Source: Desulfobacterales bacterium
GTDB taxonomy: Bacteria; Desulfobacterota; Desulfobacteria; Desulfobacterales; JALSRD01
Assembly: GCA_026984935.1 (NCBI GenBank)
Contig: JALSRD010000084.1
Coordinates: forward strand, 1-41,765
Direction of reading: 5' to 3'
DNA length: 41,765 nucleotides
Below are positions 1-8,883 of this stretch, one piece after another; positions within the stretch are counted from its first letter, which is position 1; each line of letters starts with the position of its first letter. The notes beneath the pieces were generated by a model that saw only the letters and a program-made list of their open reading frames with translations, ran no database searches and had not been told where the DNA came from. Both the position numbers and the translations under genes were made by a program.

Positions 1-62
1 GCTTGCAGCTGCCGGGATGTCGGGAGCGGCGTCTGAAAACCTCCCATCAGGCGTGCGGAAAA

Positions 63-95
63 AAAAAGGGGGACGTATGGCGTATCCCCCTTTTT
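63..95 (-). terminator. Rho-independent terminator
   Basis: An A-run and GGGGGA pair with TCCCCC and a T-run around an 11-base loop. Read on the minus strand the stem ends in a long T tract, as expected after the small gene that ends at 133. The symmetry allows it to work in both directions. Confidence 0.75.
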
Positions 96-132
96 ATAGG
101 TGCAACACATGGCGGCGAAACGTCAGCGGTAG

Positions 133-543
133 CTAAAGTTCATAGTCGCCTTCCATATCCAGGATGAACTCACCGGGGGCATCGCCGGAGGTTACTTTAA
201 AGGTCCCCTTGCCCTTGATGGTGTCCAGCTTCCCGGTGCCCTTGTAGGTCTCCCAGGTGCCTGTCGTGGTCTTGCTCTCGCCGTCACGCCGGCCCGAGAA
301 CTTGCTGTAAACCGAGCCGTACTGAAAGTTGGTCACTGCGTAGCCTTCCATCTTTCCGCTGCCGGCCGTGCGGTCGTGGAAATTGACGCTGCGGCGCGAG
401 ACAAATTCCCCGGCGACACCGACTTCATAGTGCAGCGGCATGCCCTGCATTTCAACAAGCATGAGGGCATGGTCAAACTCGTCGTGAACGTAAAGCGATT
501 CCCGCCGGGTGACACGCAGTTTGTACGTGGCTTTTCTCAGCAT
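133..543 (-). CDS. Conserved-looking small protein of unknown function
   Basis: This 136-residue protein has no signal peptide, no membrane segment and no Cys. The C-terminal half is rich in Gly, Thr and Lys and alternates short beta-type stretches (GTWETYKGTGKL, GKGTFKV, EFILDMEGDYEL). That pattern suggests a small beta-barrel such as the allene-oxide-cyclase/lipocalin-like folds, but this is a shape guess and not a family assignment. The ATG at 543 is preceded by a purine-rich AGGGAGAATGCC segment, and the gene is followed by a strong terminator. It appears to be a single-gene unit. Its function cannot be inferred from its neighbours. Confidence 0.7.
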   Translation of the reverse strand: MLRKATYKLRVTRRESLYVHDEFDHALMLVEMQGMPLHYEVGVAGEFVSRRSVNFHDRTAGSGKMEGYAVTNFQYGSVYSKFSGRRDGESKTTTGTWETYKGTGKLDTIKGKGTFKVTSGDAPGEFILDMEGDYEL

Positions 544-640
544 GGCATTCTCCCTTCGCTGATTGTTAAAGTTGTCGTTTTAAGTATCTGCCCGTCCGGT
601 TTTTCTTTTCAAGGCCGCGGCTGAGCCGTGCATCAACGGG

Positions 641-835
641 TCAGTCTTTGGACTCGGTCTCGACGGTCTTGAGTGCTTCGTTGGCGGTTTTGATGAGTGC
701 CATGAAACGGTCAGAGCGGTAGGGGTCGACACCGCCGCAGCCGGCATCGCCCAGTTTGTCGTAAACTTCCTCTTCGTTAATGTATTGGACAAGCGCCCTG
801 GCCGCTTCAAAAAGTTTGCGACATTTTTCTTCCAT
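641..835 (-). CDS. Small acidic helical protein, unknown function
   Basis: This 64-residue protein begins MEEKCRKLFEAARALVQ and is mainly predicted helical. It has two Cys, at positions 5 and 34, the second in a GDAGCGGVDPYRSDRF segment. The start at 835 is chosen because AGGAGCAGGAT precedes the ATG; the reading frame stays open upstream but loses protein-like character there. The gene lies head to head with the thioesterase gene at 1057. I do not recognise the family. Confidence 0.6.
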   Translation of the reverse strand: MEEKCRKLFEAARALVQYINEEEVYDKLGDAGCGGVDPYRSDRFMALIKTANEALKTVETESKD

Positions 836-917
836 ATCCTGCTCCTCTTCCTGATGAAAGTACGAACGATGCCTCTTTTGGCCTGCGTTTTTCGGCCGAT
901 GGGCGTAGATAGCAACT

Positions 918-946
918 TTGACCGTTTGGTGCAATATTTTTCTAAA
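918..946 (+). promoter_or_regulatory. Putative sigma70 promoter for the 4HBT thioesterase
   Basis: TTGACC (918-923) and TCTAAA (941-946) are separated by 17 bases. The position is consistent with transcription of the gene starting at 1057. The -10 match is only moderate. Confidence 0.4.
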
Positions 947-1056
947 CAAACCTGCGCAAATGTTGTATGCCGAAAGGCGCCGATACGAACATGCAATCAG
1001 CGCTAACGGGAAATTCAAGCCGCAACATCTTTTTCACCACCGGGGAGGCATGCAAA

Positions 1057-1491
1057 ATGAGCGCAGCATACGTAAAAATTCCCATCTGGGTCCGTTTCGG
1101 CGACACGGATCCATACGGGGTGGTTTACTTTGTTTCCTACTTCCGATACTGCCACCACGGCATCGAGGAATTCATCCGCAGCCTGGGGCTGGCACCCGAT
1201 GCCATGTTCAGGAACCAGGAGCAGAAGTTCGGCCTGCCGGTGGTGGGCGCCCGGTGCGATTTTCACAAACCCGTGTGGTACGGGCAAAAGCTGGAACTGT
1301 CGGTCGCCGTCAAACAGTTGAAACCCCGGTCGCTGGCATTTGGCTTCCAATTCCATCGTCCGCCGGAAACGGCTCTGATTGCGCAGGGCGAAGCCACGTT
1401 GGTGGCCATCGGACCGGACTGGCGCGCCCGCGAGCTGCCCGCCGTGCTGGTTGAAAAATTGGCCGGCGCGGCAGCCGGCAATGCCCGCTGA
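1057..1491 (+). CDS. 4HBT/YbgC-type acyl-CoA thioesterase
   Basis: This 144-residue single hotdog-fold protein should hydrolyse an acyl- or aroyl-CoA to free acid and CoA in the cytoplasm. Residues 14-30 carry the family motif FGDTDPYGVVYFVSYF, in which the second Asp (about position 18) is the expected catalytic carboxylate. The rest follows the usual beta-rich hotdog layout. The start at 1057 has GGGGAGG eight bases upstream. The gene converges with the ADP-forming acyl-CoA synthetase at 1540, leaving 48 bases between the two stops. With that gene and the FlK-type enzyme at 3635 it suggests active management of acyl-CoA pools. The substrate is unknown; 4-hydroxybenzoyl-CoA-type and YbgC-type enzymes both fit. 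Confidence 0.85.
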   Translation: MSAAYVKIPIWVRFGDTDPYGVVYFVSYFRYCHHGIEEFIRSLGLAPDAMFRNQEQKFGLPVVGARCDFHKPVWYGQKLELSVAVKQLKPRSLAFGFQFHRPPETALIAQGEATLVAIGPDWRARELPAVLVEKLAGAAAGNAR

Positions 1492-1539
1492 AGCGGCCCG
1501 CGCGAGGTTACTTGGTTTTTTTGTGTTTACGCGCGCCGG

Positions 1540-3561
1540 TTACCGTTCGATGATCCGGGCATCCACGATTTTGGCGCCATCGGGGTAGACGATCACCGGG
1601 TTCAGATCGATTTCGGCGATCTGCGGATTTTCTTCGGCCATCCGCGCAACTCCCAGCAGTATACCCACGAGGGAATGCGCATCTGCCGCCGGACGGCCGC
1701 GATATCCGGCGATCAGGCGGTATCCCTTGATCTCGCGGATCATGCGCAGGGCGTCTTCTTCGGAAAGCGGCAAAAGCCCCAGGCTGACGTCCTGAAAGAG
1801 TTCCACCATCACCCCGCCCAGACCGAAGAGTATCACCGGACCGAACTGTGGATCGCGGTTCATTCCAACGATCACTTCCAGCCCAGGGGGCGCCATGGGA
1901 GAAACCAGCACGCCCTCAATGTGTGCGGCAGGCTGTTGCGCCTGCATGGACGCGAGCATTTCATCGTAGGCTTCGGCCACGGCCCTTTCGGAAGATAGGT
2001 TCAGCTTAACGCCGCCTACATCGCTTTTGTGCACGATGTCCGTTGAACTGATTTTCAAAACCACCGGGAAGCCCTGCCGGCGCGCAGCTGCAACCGCCTG
2101 ATCGCGGTCTTTGGCTGAGGCAGAATCGATACATGGCAGGCCTTGCCGGGCCACGCGCTCCATGGCCGCCAAGGGTGTCAGCTGCCGGCCGGGGGCGGCC
2201 TCCAGTATTGTGGGGGCCTGCGGTTTGGCGAGTCCCTCGCGCGAGATCACCCGCGCCAGTGCCCGGATACCCCGTTCGGGAGTGGGAAAGACCGGAACGC
2301 CCTTGCGATGCATCAGGCGGCTTTCGTGCCTTTGCACTTCGGCGCCGCCCAGGAAAATGACCAGTTCGTCGGCCCGGGGGGTGACGATGCGGGATGCATC
2401 TTCCACCGGATCGCCGAAGATGATGCCAAGGGTATCGTAATGCCCGGCCGCCGTGCGCATGACATCGGCAAACATCTCGGCGGTGGCGTCGCCGGTGAGA
2501 TCCAGGGGGTTGGCTTTGATGGCATGCGCCGGGATCAGGGGGGTGATGGCGTCCACCAGCGTTGCCGGCAGCGGGGATACGTCCAGCCCCTCCTGTTCGG
2601 CCTGGTCGGTGGCCAGGATGGCCGATCCGCCGGATGAAGTGATGAACAGGATGCGGTTTCCGGCCGGTGGTTTCAGGTAGGCCAGGGCCTTGGAAAAGTC
2701 GTAGAACTCTTCCAGATTGTACGCCCGGCAGATGCCGTATTTGGCGAACAGCGCTTCATAAACGGCGTCGGCGCCGGCCAGGGATTTGGTATGCGACTCG
2801 GCGGCCACTTTTCCCTTGGGCGTGCGGCCGGATTTGAGGACCACCAGTGGTTTGCGCAGCTGTTGGACCGTCTCGATAAACGCCTGGGGACGTTTGATAC
2901 CTTCGATGTAGGCCGCGATCACTGCACTGTGCGGATCCTGGCCGAAATAGGCGATCAGGTCGGTTTCATCCACGTCGGCACGGTTGCCCATGCTGACAAA
3001 GCCGGAGGTGCCCAGGTGGTCTTCGGACAGCCAATCCATCATGGCGGCACCCACGGTGCCGCTCTGCGCGATGACCGCCACCTTGCCCTGATGCGTCAGC
3101 AGGGGCCAGGATGCGCACATCAGATGGTGCGGGTTGTTGATTCCCTGACAGTTGGGACCGATGATGCGCAGTCCGTATTTTTGCGCGTTCTCCAGGAGCT
3201 GACGCTGCAGGCGTTCCCCATCCGCATCGGCTTCCGCGAAACCGCCGGTGATGATGACAGCGCCCTTGACGCCTTTGCGGCCGCAATCTTCTATGGTCTG
3301 GGGGACAAAGCGTGCCGGCACGATGACCACGGCGAGATCGGGTGGCTTTTCGATATCCGCAATACCGGCATGACAGGGCAAGCCCAAAATGGCATCCGCC
3401 TTGGGATTCACGGGAAAGACTTCGCCCCTAAAACCGCCGTCGATGATGTTTTTCAATACTTCATGTCCCAGCTTGCCGGGGCTCGTCGAAGCTCCGATGA
3501 CGGCCACGCTGGCAGGCCTCAACATGGCGTCCAGCTGCTGCATGAGATTAGACGAGGTCAT
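1540..3561 (-). CDS. ADP-forming acyl-CoA synthetase, fused alpha-beta type
   Basis: This 673-residue enzyme interconverts acyl-CoA + ADP + Pi and acid + CoA + ATP, so it can conserve the thioester bond as ATP. Domains in order: CoA-binding Rossmann domain (about 10-135), succinyl-CoA-ligase-like domains (about 140-450, with GPNCQG at 135-140), and ATP-grasp beta domain (about 455-673). His257, in SHTKSLAG, matches the phosphohistidine position known from archaeal acetyl-CoA synthetase alpha subunits. The second phosphorylatable His lies in the HKSDVGG motif of the ATP-grasp part. The length is slightly short of the usual 700. It lies 74 bases downstream of the FlK-type thioesterase on the same strand and is probably co-transcribed with it. 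The acyl specificity is not visible. Confidence 0.9.
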   Translation of the reverse strand: MTSSNLMQQLDAMLRPASVAVIGASTSPGKLGHEVLKNIIDGGFRGEVFPVNPKADAILGLPCHAGIADIEKPPDLAVVIVPARFVPQTIEDCGRKGVKGAVIITGGFAEADADGERLQRQLLENAQKYGLRIIGPNCQGINNPHHLMCASWPLLTHQGKVAVIAQSGTVGAAMMDWLSEDHLGTSGFVSMGNRADVDETDLIAYFGQDPHSAVIAAYIEGIKRPQAFIETVQQLRKPLVVLKSGRTPKGKVAAESHTKSLAGADAVYEALFAKYGICRAYNLEEFYDFSKALAYLKPPAGNRILFITSSGGSAILATDQAEQEGLDVSPLPATLVDAITPLIPAHAIKANPLDLTGDATAEMFADVMRTAAGHYDTLGIIFGDPVEDASRIVTPRADELVIFLGGAEVQRHESRLMHRKGVPVFPTPERGIRALARVISREGLAKPQAPTILEAAPGRQLTPLAAMERVARQGLPCIDSASAKDRDQAVAAARRQGFPVVLKISSTDIVHKSDVGGVKLNLSSERAVAEAYDEMLASMQAQQPAAHIEGVLVSPMAPPGLEVIVGMNRDPQFGPVILFGLGGVMVELFQDVSLGLLPLSEEDALRMIREIKGYRLIAGYRGRPAADAHSLVGILLGVARMAEENPQIAEIDLNPVIVYPDGAKIVDARIIER

Positions 3562-3634
3562 GGATCACCTCCCGGGGTTGGGGGTTATCGGGTTCGTTGG
3601 CACAGTTTTTAAAGTGTGCCGGGCAGTCCTTTTT

Positions 3635-4042
3635 CTATGAAGCCGCTTTTTGGGCTTTCTGCGCCACACGCTGGTTGAATTTGTCGGCATCGATGATAAA
3701 CCGCTGGTGAGTGGCCTCGCCGATCTTGTCGACGTCATCGAAGCCTTCCACTTCAAAAGTGAGTTTCTTCCCCTCGACGGCAGTCAATTTCGCCTTGAAA
3801 CGCACGCGCATGCCCAAAGGAGTGGCCGCCATGTGTTTGAACTGCATGCCGATGCCCACGGTCTGCTGGCCTTCTGCAAGCTGCGGCCGCACCATGTCAG
3901 CGCAGACTTCTTCGATGTGACCCACCATAGCCCGCGTGGCATAGACATCGGGTACATGGGGATAGACGCGTCGGGCTGACATTTCAGGGGTGGTTGTGTG
4001 CTGCAACTCGTGGGTCATGCCGACTTTCAATGCCTCCGTCAT
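3635..4042 (-). CDS. FlK-family acyl-CoA thioesterase
   Basis: This 135-residue hotdog-fold protein resembles fluoroacetyl-CoA thioesterase FlK. Thr36, Glu44 and His70 (in KHMAATPLG) reproduce exactly the spacing of the FlK catalytic residues Thr42, Glu50 and His76. In anaerobes, members of this family are expected to hydrolyse short, toxic or dead-end acyl-CoAs and release trapped CoA. True fluoroacetate activity is not implied. The C-terminal tail is Lys/Ala-rich. The start at 4042 has a good GGGAGGTG Shine-Dalgarno. The gene precedes the ADP-forming synthetase on the same strand and probably forms a two-gene operon with it. Confidence 0.85.
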   Translation of the reverse strand: MTEALKVGMTHELQHTTTPEMSARRVYPHVPDVYATRAMVGHIEEVCADMVRPQLAEGQQTVGIGMQFKHMAATPLGMRVRFKAKLTAVEGKKLTFEVEGFDDVDKIGEATHQRFIIDADKFNQRVAQKAQKAAS

Positions 4043-4078
4043 GTGTCACCTCCCGTGGTTCAGAATGTTTGACGTATC

Positions 4079-4108
4079 AAAAAGGGGGGAAGGGCATTTC
4101 CCCCTTTT
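4079..4108 (-). terminator. Rho-independent terminator of the liv operon
   Basis: AAAA(A)GGGGG pairs with CCCCCTTTT around an 11-12 base loop, just after livF on the minus strand, and is followed by a T-run in that direction. It separates the liv operon from the FlK-type thioesterase gene. Confidence 0.7.
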
Positions 4109-4144
4109 CCGGGCTTTCAAAGTAAGCCAATGTACCGGACCAAG

Positions 4145-4966
4145 TCAATCCCTTTCGGATTGTGGAAAAAGCGGCCGGGGGTCCAGGCCGCTCCCGGCGG
4201 GCTGCGGGAAACCCGCCTCCGCGAGCAGAGCGCCCGGCGACTGCGTTGCAATCCCATAGAGGCAGCGGCGCAGGTGGGGGTGACCCAAAAGCTGCTGGCC
4301 GCTTCCGGATAGTGTGATGCGGCCGTCTTCGATGAGAAACGCGCGCGTGGCAACCTGCAGGATGCGGCGTACGTGCTGGCCGGCCAGAAAAAGGGTGATA
4401 CCGTTGCGGCGGATCTGTTTCAGAGTGTCGCACAGGCGGCGCACGTCCCGGGGTGCAAGCCCCAGGAAAGGGTCATCCAGCAACAGCAGGCGGGCACCGC
4501 TCATCAATGCCCGGCCGATCACCAGCATGCGCTTCTGGCCGCCGCTCAGTGTTTTTGCCAAACGGCTGCGTTTGTCGGCCAGCACGGGAAAAATGCCGGA
4601 TACAAAATCCATGCGGGCATCTGTTTCAGCACGTGCACAGTAAGCGCCGATTTCCAGGTTTTCGCGTACACTCATATCTGGAAAAACGCCCATACCCTCC
4701 GGAACATACACCAGGCCGCAACGCACGATGGCGTGCACCGGAAGTGTGTGGATGGGGATGCCCCGGAAGGTGATGGCGCCGGATACCGGCCGCAGGACAC
4801 CGGCGACCGCTTTCATCAGCGTGGTTTTGCCCGCCCCATTGGGTCCCACGATGGAAGTGATCTGTCCGTTGCAGATGCTCAGATTAATATGCTTGAGCAC
4901 CGGTTTGGCGTTAAGCCGGACATCCAGGTTGCAGATTTTCAAAAGCGGTCGTTCGTCAGCCGGCAT
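4145..4966 (-). CDS. livF: Branched-chain amino acid-type ABC importer, ATPase LivF
   Basis: This 273-residue cytoplasmic nucleotide-binding subunit follows the LivF order. It has Walker A GPNGAGKTT, the LivF-typical YVPEGMGVFPDMSVRENL segment, signature LSGGQKR and Walker B LLLLDDPFLGLAP. The residue after the Walker B Asp, normally the catalytic Glu in LivF, is Asp here, and the H-loop region reads AGQHVRR. Both departures could slow hydrolysis. The start at 4966 is chosen for the GAGGG ribosome site and because the homologous sequence begins at LLKICNLDV. The gene overlaps the end of livG. The final 30 residues are an unusual Pro/Ala-rich tail. This family carries many organic and aromatic acids as well as amino acids. 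Confidence 0.9.
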   Translation of the reverse strand: MPADERPLLKICNLDVRLNAKPVLKHINLSICNGQITSIVGPNGAGKTTLMKAVAGVLRPVSGAITFRGIPIHTLPVHAIVRCGLVYVPEGMGVFPDMSVRENLEIGAYCARAETDARMDFVSGIFPVLADKRSRLAKTLSGGQKRMLVIGRALMSGARLLLLDDPFLGLAPRDVRRLCDTLKQIRRNGITLFLAGQHVRRILQVATRAFLIEDGRITLSGSGQQLLGHPHLRRCLYGIATQSPGALLAEAGFPQPAGSGLDPRPLFPQSERD

Positions 4967-5723
4967 GTTTCCCTCTGGAGGTGTGCCCCGGGCCTTCGTG
5001 CCGCAGGCCCAGGTAGGCACGCATGACGTCGGGGTTGCGGAGTACTTCCGCCGGCGGGCCGGCAGCGACTTTTTCACCGTGATCCAGCGCCAGAAGGCGA
5101 TCCGAGACACGAACACTCAAGTTTAAGAAGTGGTCGATGATCAGGATCGTAACACCGCGCGCCCGGACCTTTTTCACCAGCGACACAGCCTGTTTGACCA
5201 GAACGGGGCTGAAGCCGGCCGCGATTTCATCCAGCAGCAGCAGGCGTGGGCGCGTGGCCAAGGCCCGAGCCAGGTCCAGGCGCCGCTGTTCGCTGAGTGT
5301 CAGATCACCGGCAGGGGTATCGGCTTTATGGGTCATACCGACGAACGCCAGTGCCCGTCGGGCCGCATCGCGGTCTTGCCCGGTGATGCGCGGCCGGCAC
5401 CCCTTTCCGAAAAGACGCGCGGCCAGGATGTTGTCCGAAGCGCTCATGCCCGCAAACAGGCGCGATGACTGGAAGGTCCGGCTGATGCCCAGGCGGCAGA
5501 TACGTTGCGGTTTCAACCCGTTGATCAGAACATTATCGAAACGCACTTCCCCGTAACTGGGCTTCAGCCTTCCACTGATGACATTCAGCAATGTCGACTT
5601 GCCGGCGCCGTTGGGCCCCACCAGCCCGACGACTTCACCTTCGTCCAATACAAAATTGATGTCTTTTAGCGCCGTGAAATCGCCGAAAGTCTTGCTCACG
5701 GCATGCAGGGTCAACAGGCTCAC
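4956..5723 (-). CDS. livG: Branched-chain amino acid-type ABC importer, ATPase LivG
   Basis: This 255-residue cytoplasmic ATPase is the partner of LivF. It has Walker A GPNGAGKST, a degenerate signature LSEQRR in place of LSGGQ (common in LivG), Walker B LLLLDEIAAGF with the catalytic Glu present, and an H-loop His in LIIDHFLNL. The C-terminal NPDVMRAYLG segment is the LivG hallmark. The start codon overlaps the livM stop by an ATGA, and the end overlaps livF by 11 bases. That implies translational coupling across the operon. Confidence 0.92.
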   Translation of the reverse strand: MSLLTLHAVSKTFGDFTALKDINFVLDEGEVVGLVGPNGAGKSTLLNVISGRLKPSYGEVRFDNVLINGLKPQRICRLGISRTFQSSRLFAGMSASDNILAARLFGKGCRPRITGQDRDAARRALAFVGMTHKADTPAGDLTLSEQRRLDLARALATRPRLLLLDEIAAGFSPVLVKQAVSLVKKVRARGVTILIIDHFLNLSVRVSDRLLALDHGEKVAAGPPAEVLRNPDVMRAYLGLRHEGPGHTSRGKHAG

Positions 5724-6718
5724 GATGTTCTTCCGAAGTATCCCCAGAAACCTTTTGGGAAAAAAAGTACCGTTAAAACGAGCGCCAGGCCGTAGAGGAA
5801 TTCGTGCCCCGCCGGTAGAAGGGGGTGAAAAACGAACTGGTCCAGCGGATAGATCACAAGTGCCGCCAACGCCGGTCCCAGAATGGTGAAGCGACCGCCG
5901 CAGATGGCGAGAACCATGGGGATGGCCGAAAAGTACAGTCCGTAGACCAGGCCGGGTTCGATGTAGCGCACCAGGTGGGCATAGCAGGCACCGCAGATGC
6001 CGGCGAAAAAGGCACTGGCGGAGAGAGCCAGCAGGCGCAGGGCGCTAACCGGAATGCCGATGGACAACGCGGCGGTTTCTTCTTCACGCAGCGCCTGAAA
6101 GGCCAGCCCGAAACTGGAGCGCTGAATGATTCCCACGATGCACAGCACCATGACGGCATAGGCGAAGACAAAATAATAGGCGGCGGTGGAGCTGGCAGCC
6201 ATGTCCAGACGCCAGTCGCCCCAGTGCAACACAGGCAGCCCGGGCAGCCCCACCAGCCCCAGGGAGCCTTGTGTAACGTTATCCCAGTTCGTGGTGATCA
6301 CGCGGGGAATTTCCACGAAAGCCAGTGTCGCCAGGGCAAAGTAGGCTCCCCGCAGGCGCATGCAGATCAGCCCGGCCAGCATGCCGAGCGCGGCTGCGAA
6401 CACACCCGCCAATGGTATAGTGATCCAGACCGAGAGGTCTTGTATTGTGCTGAGCAGTGCTGAAACATAGGCGCCGGTGCCGAAAAAGGCGGCGTGGCCC
6501 AAAGATACGGCACCTGAAATTCCAAGTACGTTCCAGGCCAGGGCCAGGGAAGCCAGCAGCAGCGTCTGGGTATACACCTGCAGTACGTAGCCATTTTGGC
6601 CGGACACGACCGGCAGCGCAGCCAGTGCGACAAACGTCAGCAGCATGCCGCCTCTGGCCGCGGTGCGCCGCTCCCGGGGCGCGGTTGAATATGGAACGGG
6701 CCGTTCAGCGGCCGTCAT
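5720..6718 (-). CDS. livM: Branched-chain amino acid-type ABC importer, permease LivM
   Basis: This 332-residue inner-membrane permease has about eight to ten hydrophobic segments. It carries the family EAA-like cytoplasmic loop (SSFGLAFQALREEETAALSIG) and the GISGAVSLGHAAFFGTGAY segment diagnostic of LivM. It pairs with LivH to form the channel. Its first codons overlap livH by 14 bases. Confidence 0.92.
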   Translation of the reverse strand: MTAAERPVPYSTAPRERRTAARGGMLLTFVALAALPVVSGQNGYVLQVYTQTLLLASLALAWNVLGISGAVSLGHAAFFGTGAYVSALLSTIQDLSVWITIPLAGVFAAALGMLAGLICMRLRGAYFALATLAFVEIPRVITTNWDNVTQGSLGLVGLPGLPVLHWGDWRLDMAASSTAAYYFVFAYAVMVLCIVGIIQRSSFGLAFQALREEETAALSIGIPVSALRLLALSASAFFAGICGACYAHLVRYIEPGLVYGLYFSAIPMVLAICGGRFTILGPALAALVIYPLDQFVFHPLLPAGHEFLYGLALVLTVLFFPKGFWGYFGRTS

Positions 6719-7562
6719 CGGAAAAAATCCCCCGTGGTTTGAGCGCCAGCAGCCCGAGCAGCAGAGCAGCCGGGATCATTTCGCGCCAGCTGGAACCAAT
6801 GTAGAGCACGGTAATGGATTCGGCCAGCGCCAGGAGCCAGCCGGCCAGGATGATGCCGCCCAGCCGTCCCACACCGGCGAAAATCGTCAGGGTGACGGCC
6901 AACAGGGTGGCTTCGGGACCGGTTGCCGGGTAGAGGTAATGGATGCAGCCGAAAAGCGGCCCGGCCAGACCGATAAAAAAGCCCCCGATCGCGAAGGCCA
7001 GGATTCCCATGGCGGCAACGTTGATTCCGGCCAGGGCGGCGGCCTCGCGGTTCTGGATCGTGGCCCGCAGGGCTTTTCCCGGGTAGGTATGGTACATGAA
7101 CAGGTAGAGCAGGGCGATGGCGCCAAGCGACAGGCCCAGCAGCGTCAGCTGTCCATAGCTGACGGGCAGGGCGTTGAAACCAGCCCCGTGATTGAGAGTA
7201 GGAATACGGATGAGCCGGTAATTGCCGGAAAAACACAGGCGCATGGCGTTTTGAATCAGAATGGCGATCCCGAAACTGAAAACGATGGAGTTTAATTCCA
7301 GCGGTTCGCTCAGGCGCGCAAACAGGCGCTGCAGCGCCAGGCAGACCGCCATGCTGGCGACAATCGCAACCGGGAAGGTGAAAACAAAGGGCAGCGCCCA
7401 GGTTTTCCAGAGCCAGTAGGCCGTATAGCCGGCCAGCACCAGCAGTTCTCCGTGGGCCAGATTGAAGTTGCGGGTAACGCCGTAGATCAGGGCGAACCCC
7501 AAGGCGACAAGGGTGTAAAAAGACCCCGTCGCAAGTGCCGAAACCACGACGGCGCTTAACAT
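6705..7562 (-). CDS. livH: Branched-chain amino acid-type ABC importer, permease LivH
   Basis: This 285-residue inner-membrane permease has the LivH hallmark near its N terminus (ALGFALIYGVTRNFNLAHGELL), a central cytoplasmic loop with GKALRATIQNREAAALAGIN, and about eight hydrophobic helices. It begins three bases after the stop of the binding-protein gene and overlaps livM. The order binding protein, LivH, LivM, LivG, LivF is the classical one. Confidence 0.93.
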   Translation of the reverse strand: MLSAVVVSALATGSFYTLVALGFALIYGVTRNFNLAHGELLVLAGYTAYWLWKTWALPFVFTFPVAIVASMAVCLALQRLFARLSEPLELNSIVFSFGIAILIQNAMRLCFSGNYRLIRIPTLNHGAGFNALPVSYGQLTLLGLSLGAIALLYLFMYHTYPGKALRATIQNREAAALAGINVAAMGILAFAIGGFFIGLAGPLFGCIHYLYPATGPEATLLAVTLTIFAGVGRLGGIILAGWLLALAESITVLYIGSSWREMIPAALLLGLLALKPRGIFSDDGR

Positions 7563-7565
7563 GAA

Positions 7566-8804
7566 TTATCTTTTTCCCCATGCCGGTGCGGGAAAGATCG
7601 CCGCCGCCGCGGCCCTGCCGGGCGGAAAAACCGGCACGAGCCGGCCATGCTGGATCTGTACAACGACATGGTGGTAGTGCAGCGGGTTGCCGTGGGCGTC
7701 GAACGCCAGGTGTTCCATGGGGAGGACCATGTCCAGACGGGAAAGCGCATCGCGGATGTGGTTGCCGGTCAGGGGCAGACCGGCGGCCGCCACGCTGCGC
7801 ATGGCTGCAATCAGCGCCATGGCCGAAGTATAGCCGTGCATGTTGGTGGTGTTGGGCGCATGCTGGTAGCGCTCGGAAAACTGGCGTATGAAAGTTTTTG
7901 AGGCCGCTTCGGTGCCCGGCATGGTGATTCCGGGATTCCAGGCACAAGTGCCGTACAGGTACTCGGCGTTCGGCCCCATGGCGGCGACAAAGCGCCTTGA
8001 GGCGATGCCGAAGGGGCCGATGTAGGCTTTGGGGGAGAAATGATGCTCCTTGAACTGTCGCACCATGAGCATGTGATCGGGTGTAAAGCCGGCCGATACA
8101 ACCACGTCGATTTTTTGCGCGGCCAGTTTGAGAATCAGCGGCGTGAAATCCGGCGTGCCGGGGCGGAATTTTTCCAGCATGGCGACACGGATATTGCGGG
8201 TCGCAAGACAACTCCTGAGATCCTGGGCCAATTCCGTGGCACCGGGAGTCGCGGCATACAAAACAGCCAGGCGCCGGGGCTTGAACTGTTCGGTCAGGCT
8301 GCCGCACAAAGGCTCAATAAATCCCCGCAACCTGGAGACCCGAAAGAAATAGCGGTTCCGGTGTTGTGCCAGTTCCTTTTGCAGGCTGGCGGAGGCCACG
8401 TAAGGCACCCTGTATTTTTGGGCCACGGCGGCAATGGGCCCCACCAGTGCATCCACGTACCCGCCTGTCAACGCCACAACTTTTTTGAGACTGCAGAGTT
8501 CTTCGGCCCGGGAAATGGCAACGCCCGGGCGGCTCTGGTCGTCGCGTGATAGCAGCACGATCTTTCTGCCGGACACACCGCCGCGGCGGTTGGCCATATC
8601 GATGGCCACCTGAATGCCGCGGTCGATTTCAAGGCCCTGTTTGGCCAGCCGTCCGGAAAGGGGGCTGATTTCGCCGATCTTAAGGCTTCCCGCCCGAGTC
8701 GGACACACGGCGGCAGCCAGCAGCATGAAACCGGCGGCTGCACAGAAACAGCTGAATCGATATCCTGGCCGTAAATTTTGAACGCGCCTTGCGAACATTC
8801 CCAT
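7566..8804 (-). CDS. livK: Periplasmic substrate-binding protein of the Liv-type importer
   Basis: This 412-residue protein is a type I periplasmic binding protein (Peripla_BP_6 family) with a Sec signal peptide. A basic N terminus is followed by a hydrophobic stretch at about 20-33 and a probable cleavage after PTRA near residue 38. The mature start, LKIGEISPLSGRLAKQG, is typical of LivJ/LivK proteins. GGAG lies seven bases before the ATG. As the first gene of the operon it sets the specificity, and members of the family bind amino acids, amides, urea, aromatic acids or short fatty acids. Position beside CoA-activation genes suggests an organic acid, which is inference only. Confidence 0.9.
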   Translation of the reverse strand: MGMFARRVQNLRPGYRFSCFCAAAGFMLLAAAVCPTRAGSLKIGEISPLSGRLAKQGLEIDRGIQVAIDMANRRGGVSGRKIVLLSRDDQSRPGVAISRAEELCSLKKVVALTGGYVDALVGPIAAVAQKYRVPYVASASLQKELAQHRNRYFFRVSRLRGFIEPLCGSLTEQFKPRRLAVLYAATPGATELAQDLRSCLATRNIRVAMLEKFRPGTPDFTPLILKLAAQKIDVVVSAGFTPDHMLMVRQFKEHHFSPKAYIGPFGIASRRFVAAMGPNAEYLYGTCAWNPGITMPGTEAASKTFIRQFSERYQHAPNTTNMHGYTSAMALIAAMRSVAAAGLPLTGNHIRDALSRLDMVLPMEHLAFDAHGNPLHYHHVVVQIQHGRLVPVFPPGRAAAAAIFPAPAWGKR

Positions 8805-8883
8805 TGTCGTGCTCCATTAAAAAGAGTTGGCCGGTGGGCGGTCTGCCGGACGCTTTGCGGTGACGGACCGCACACGCGGCATT

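Noticed and set aside
6715-8307. 530-codon minus-strand open frame across livH and the binding-protein gene
   Set aside because: Arg/His/Pro-rich shadow in another frame of two clearly recognised liv genes; no family features.
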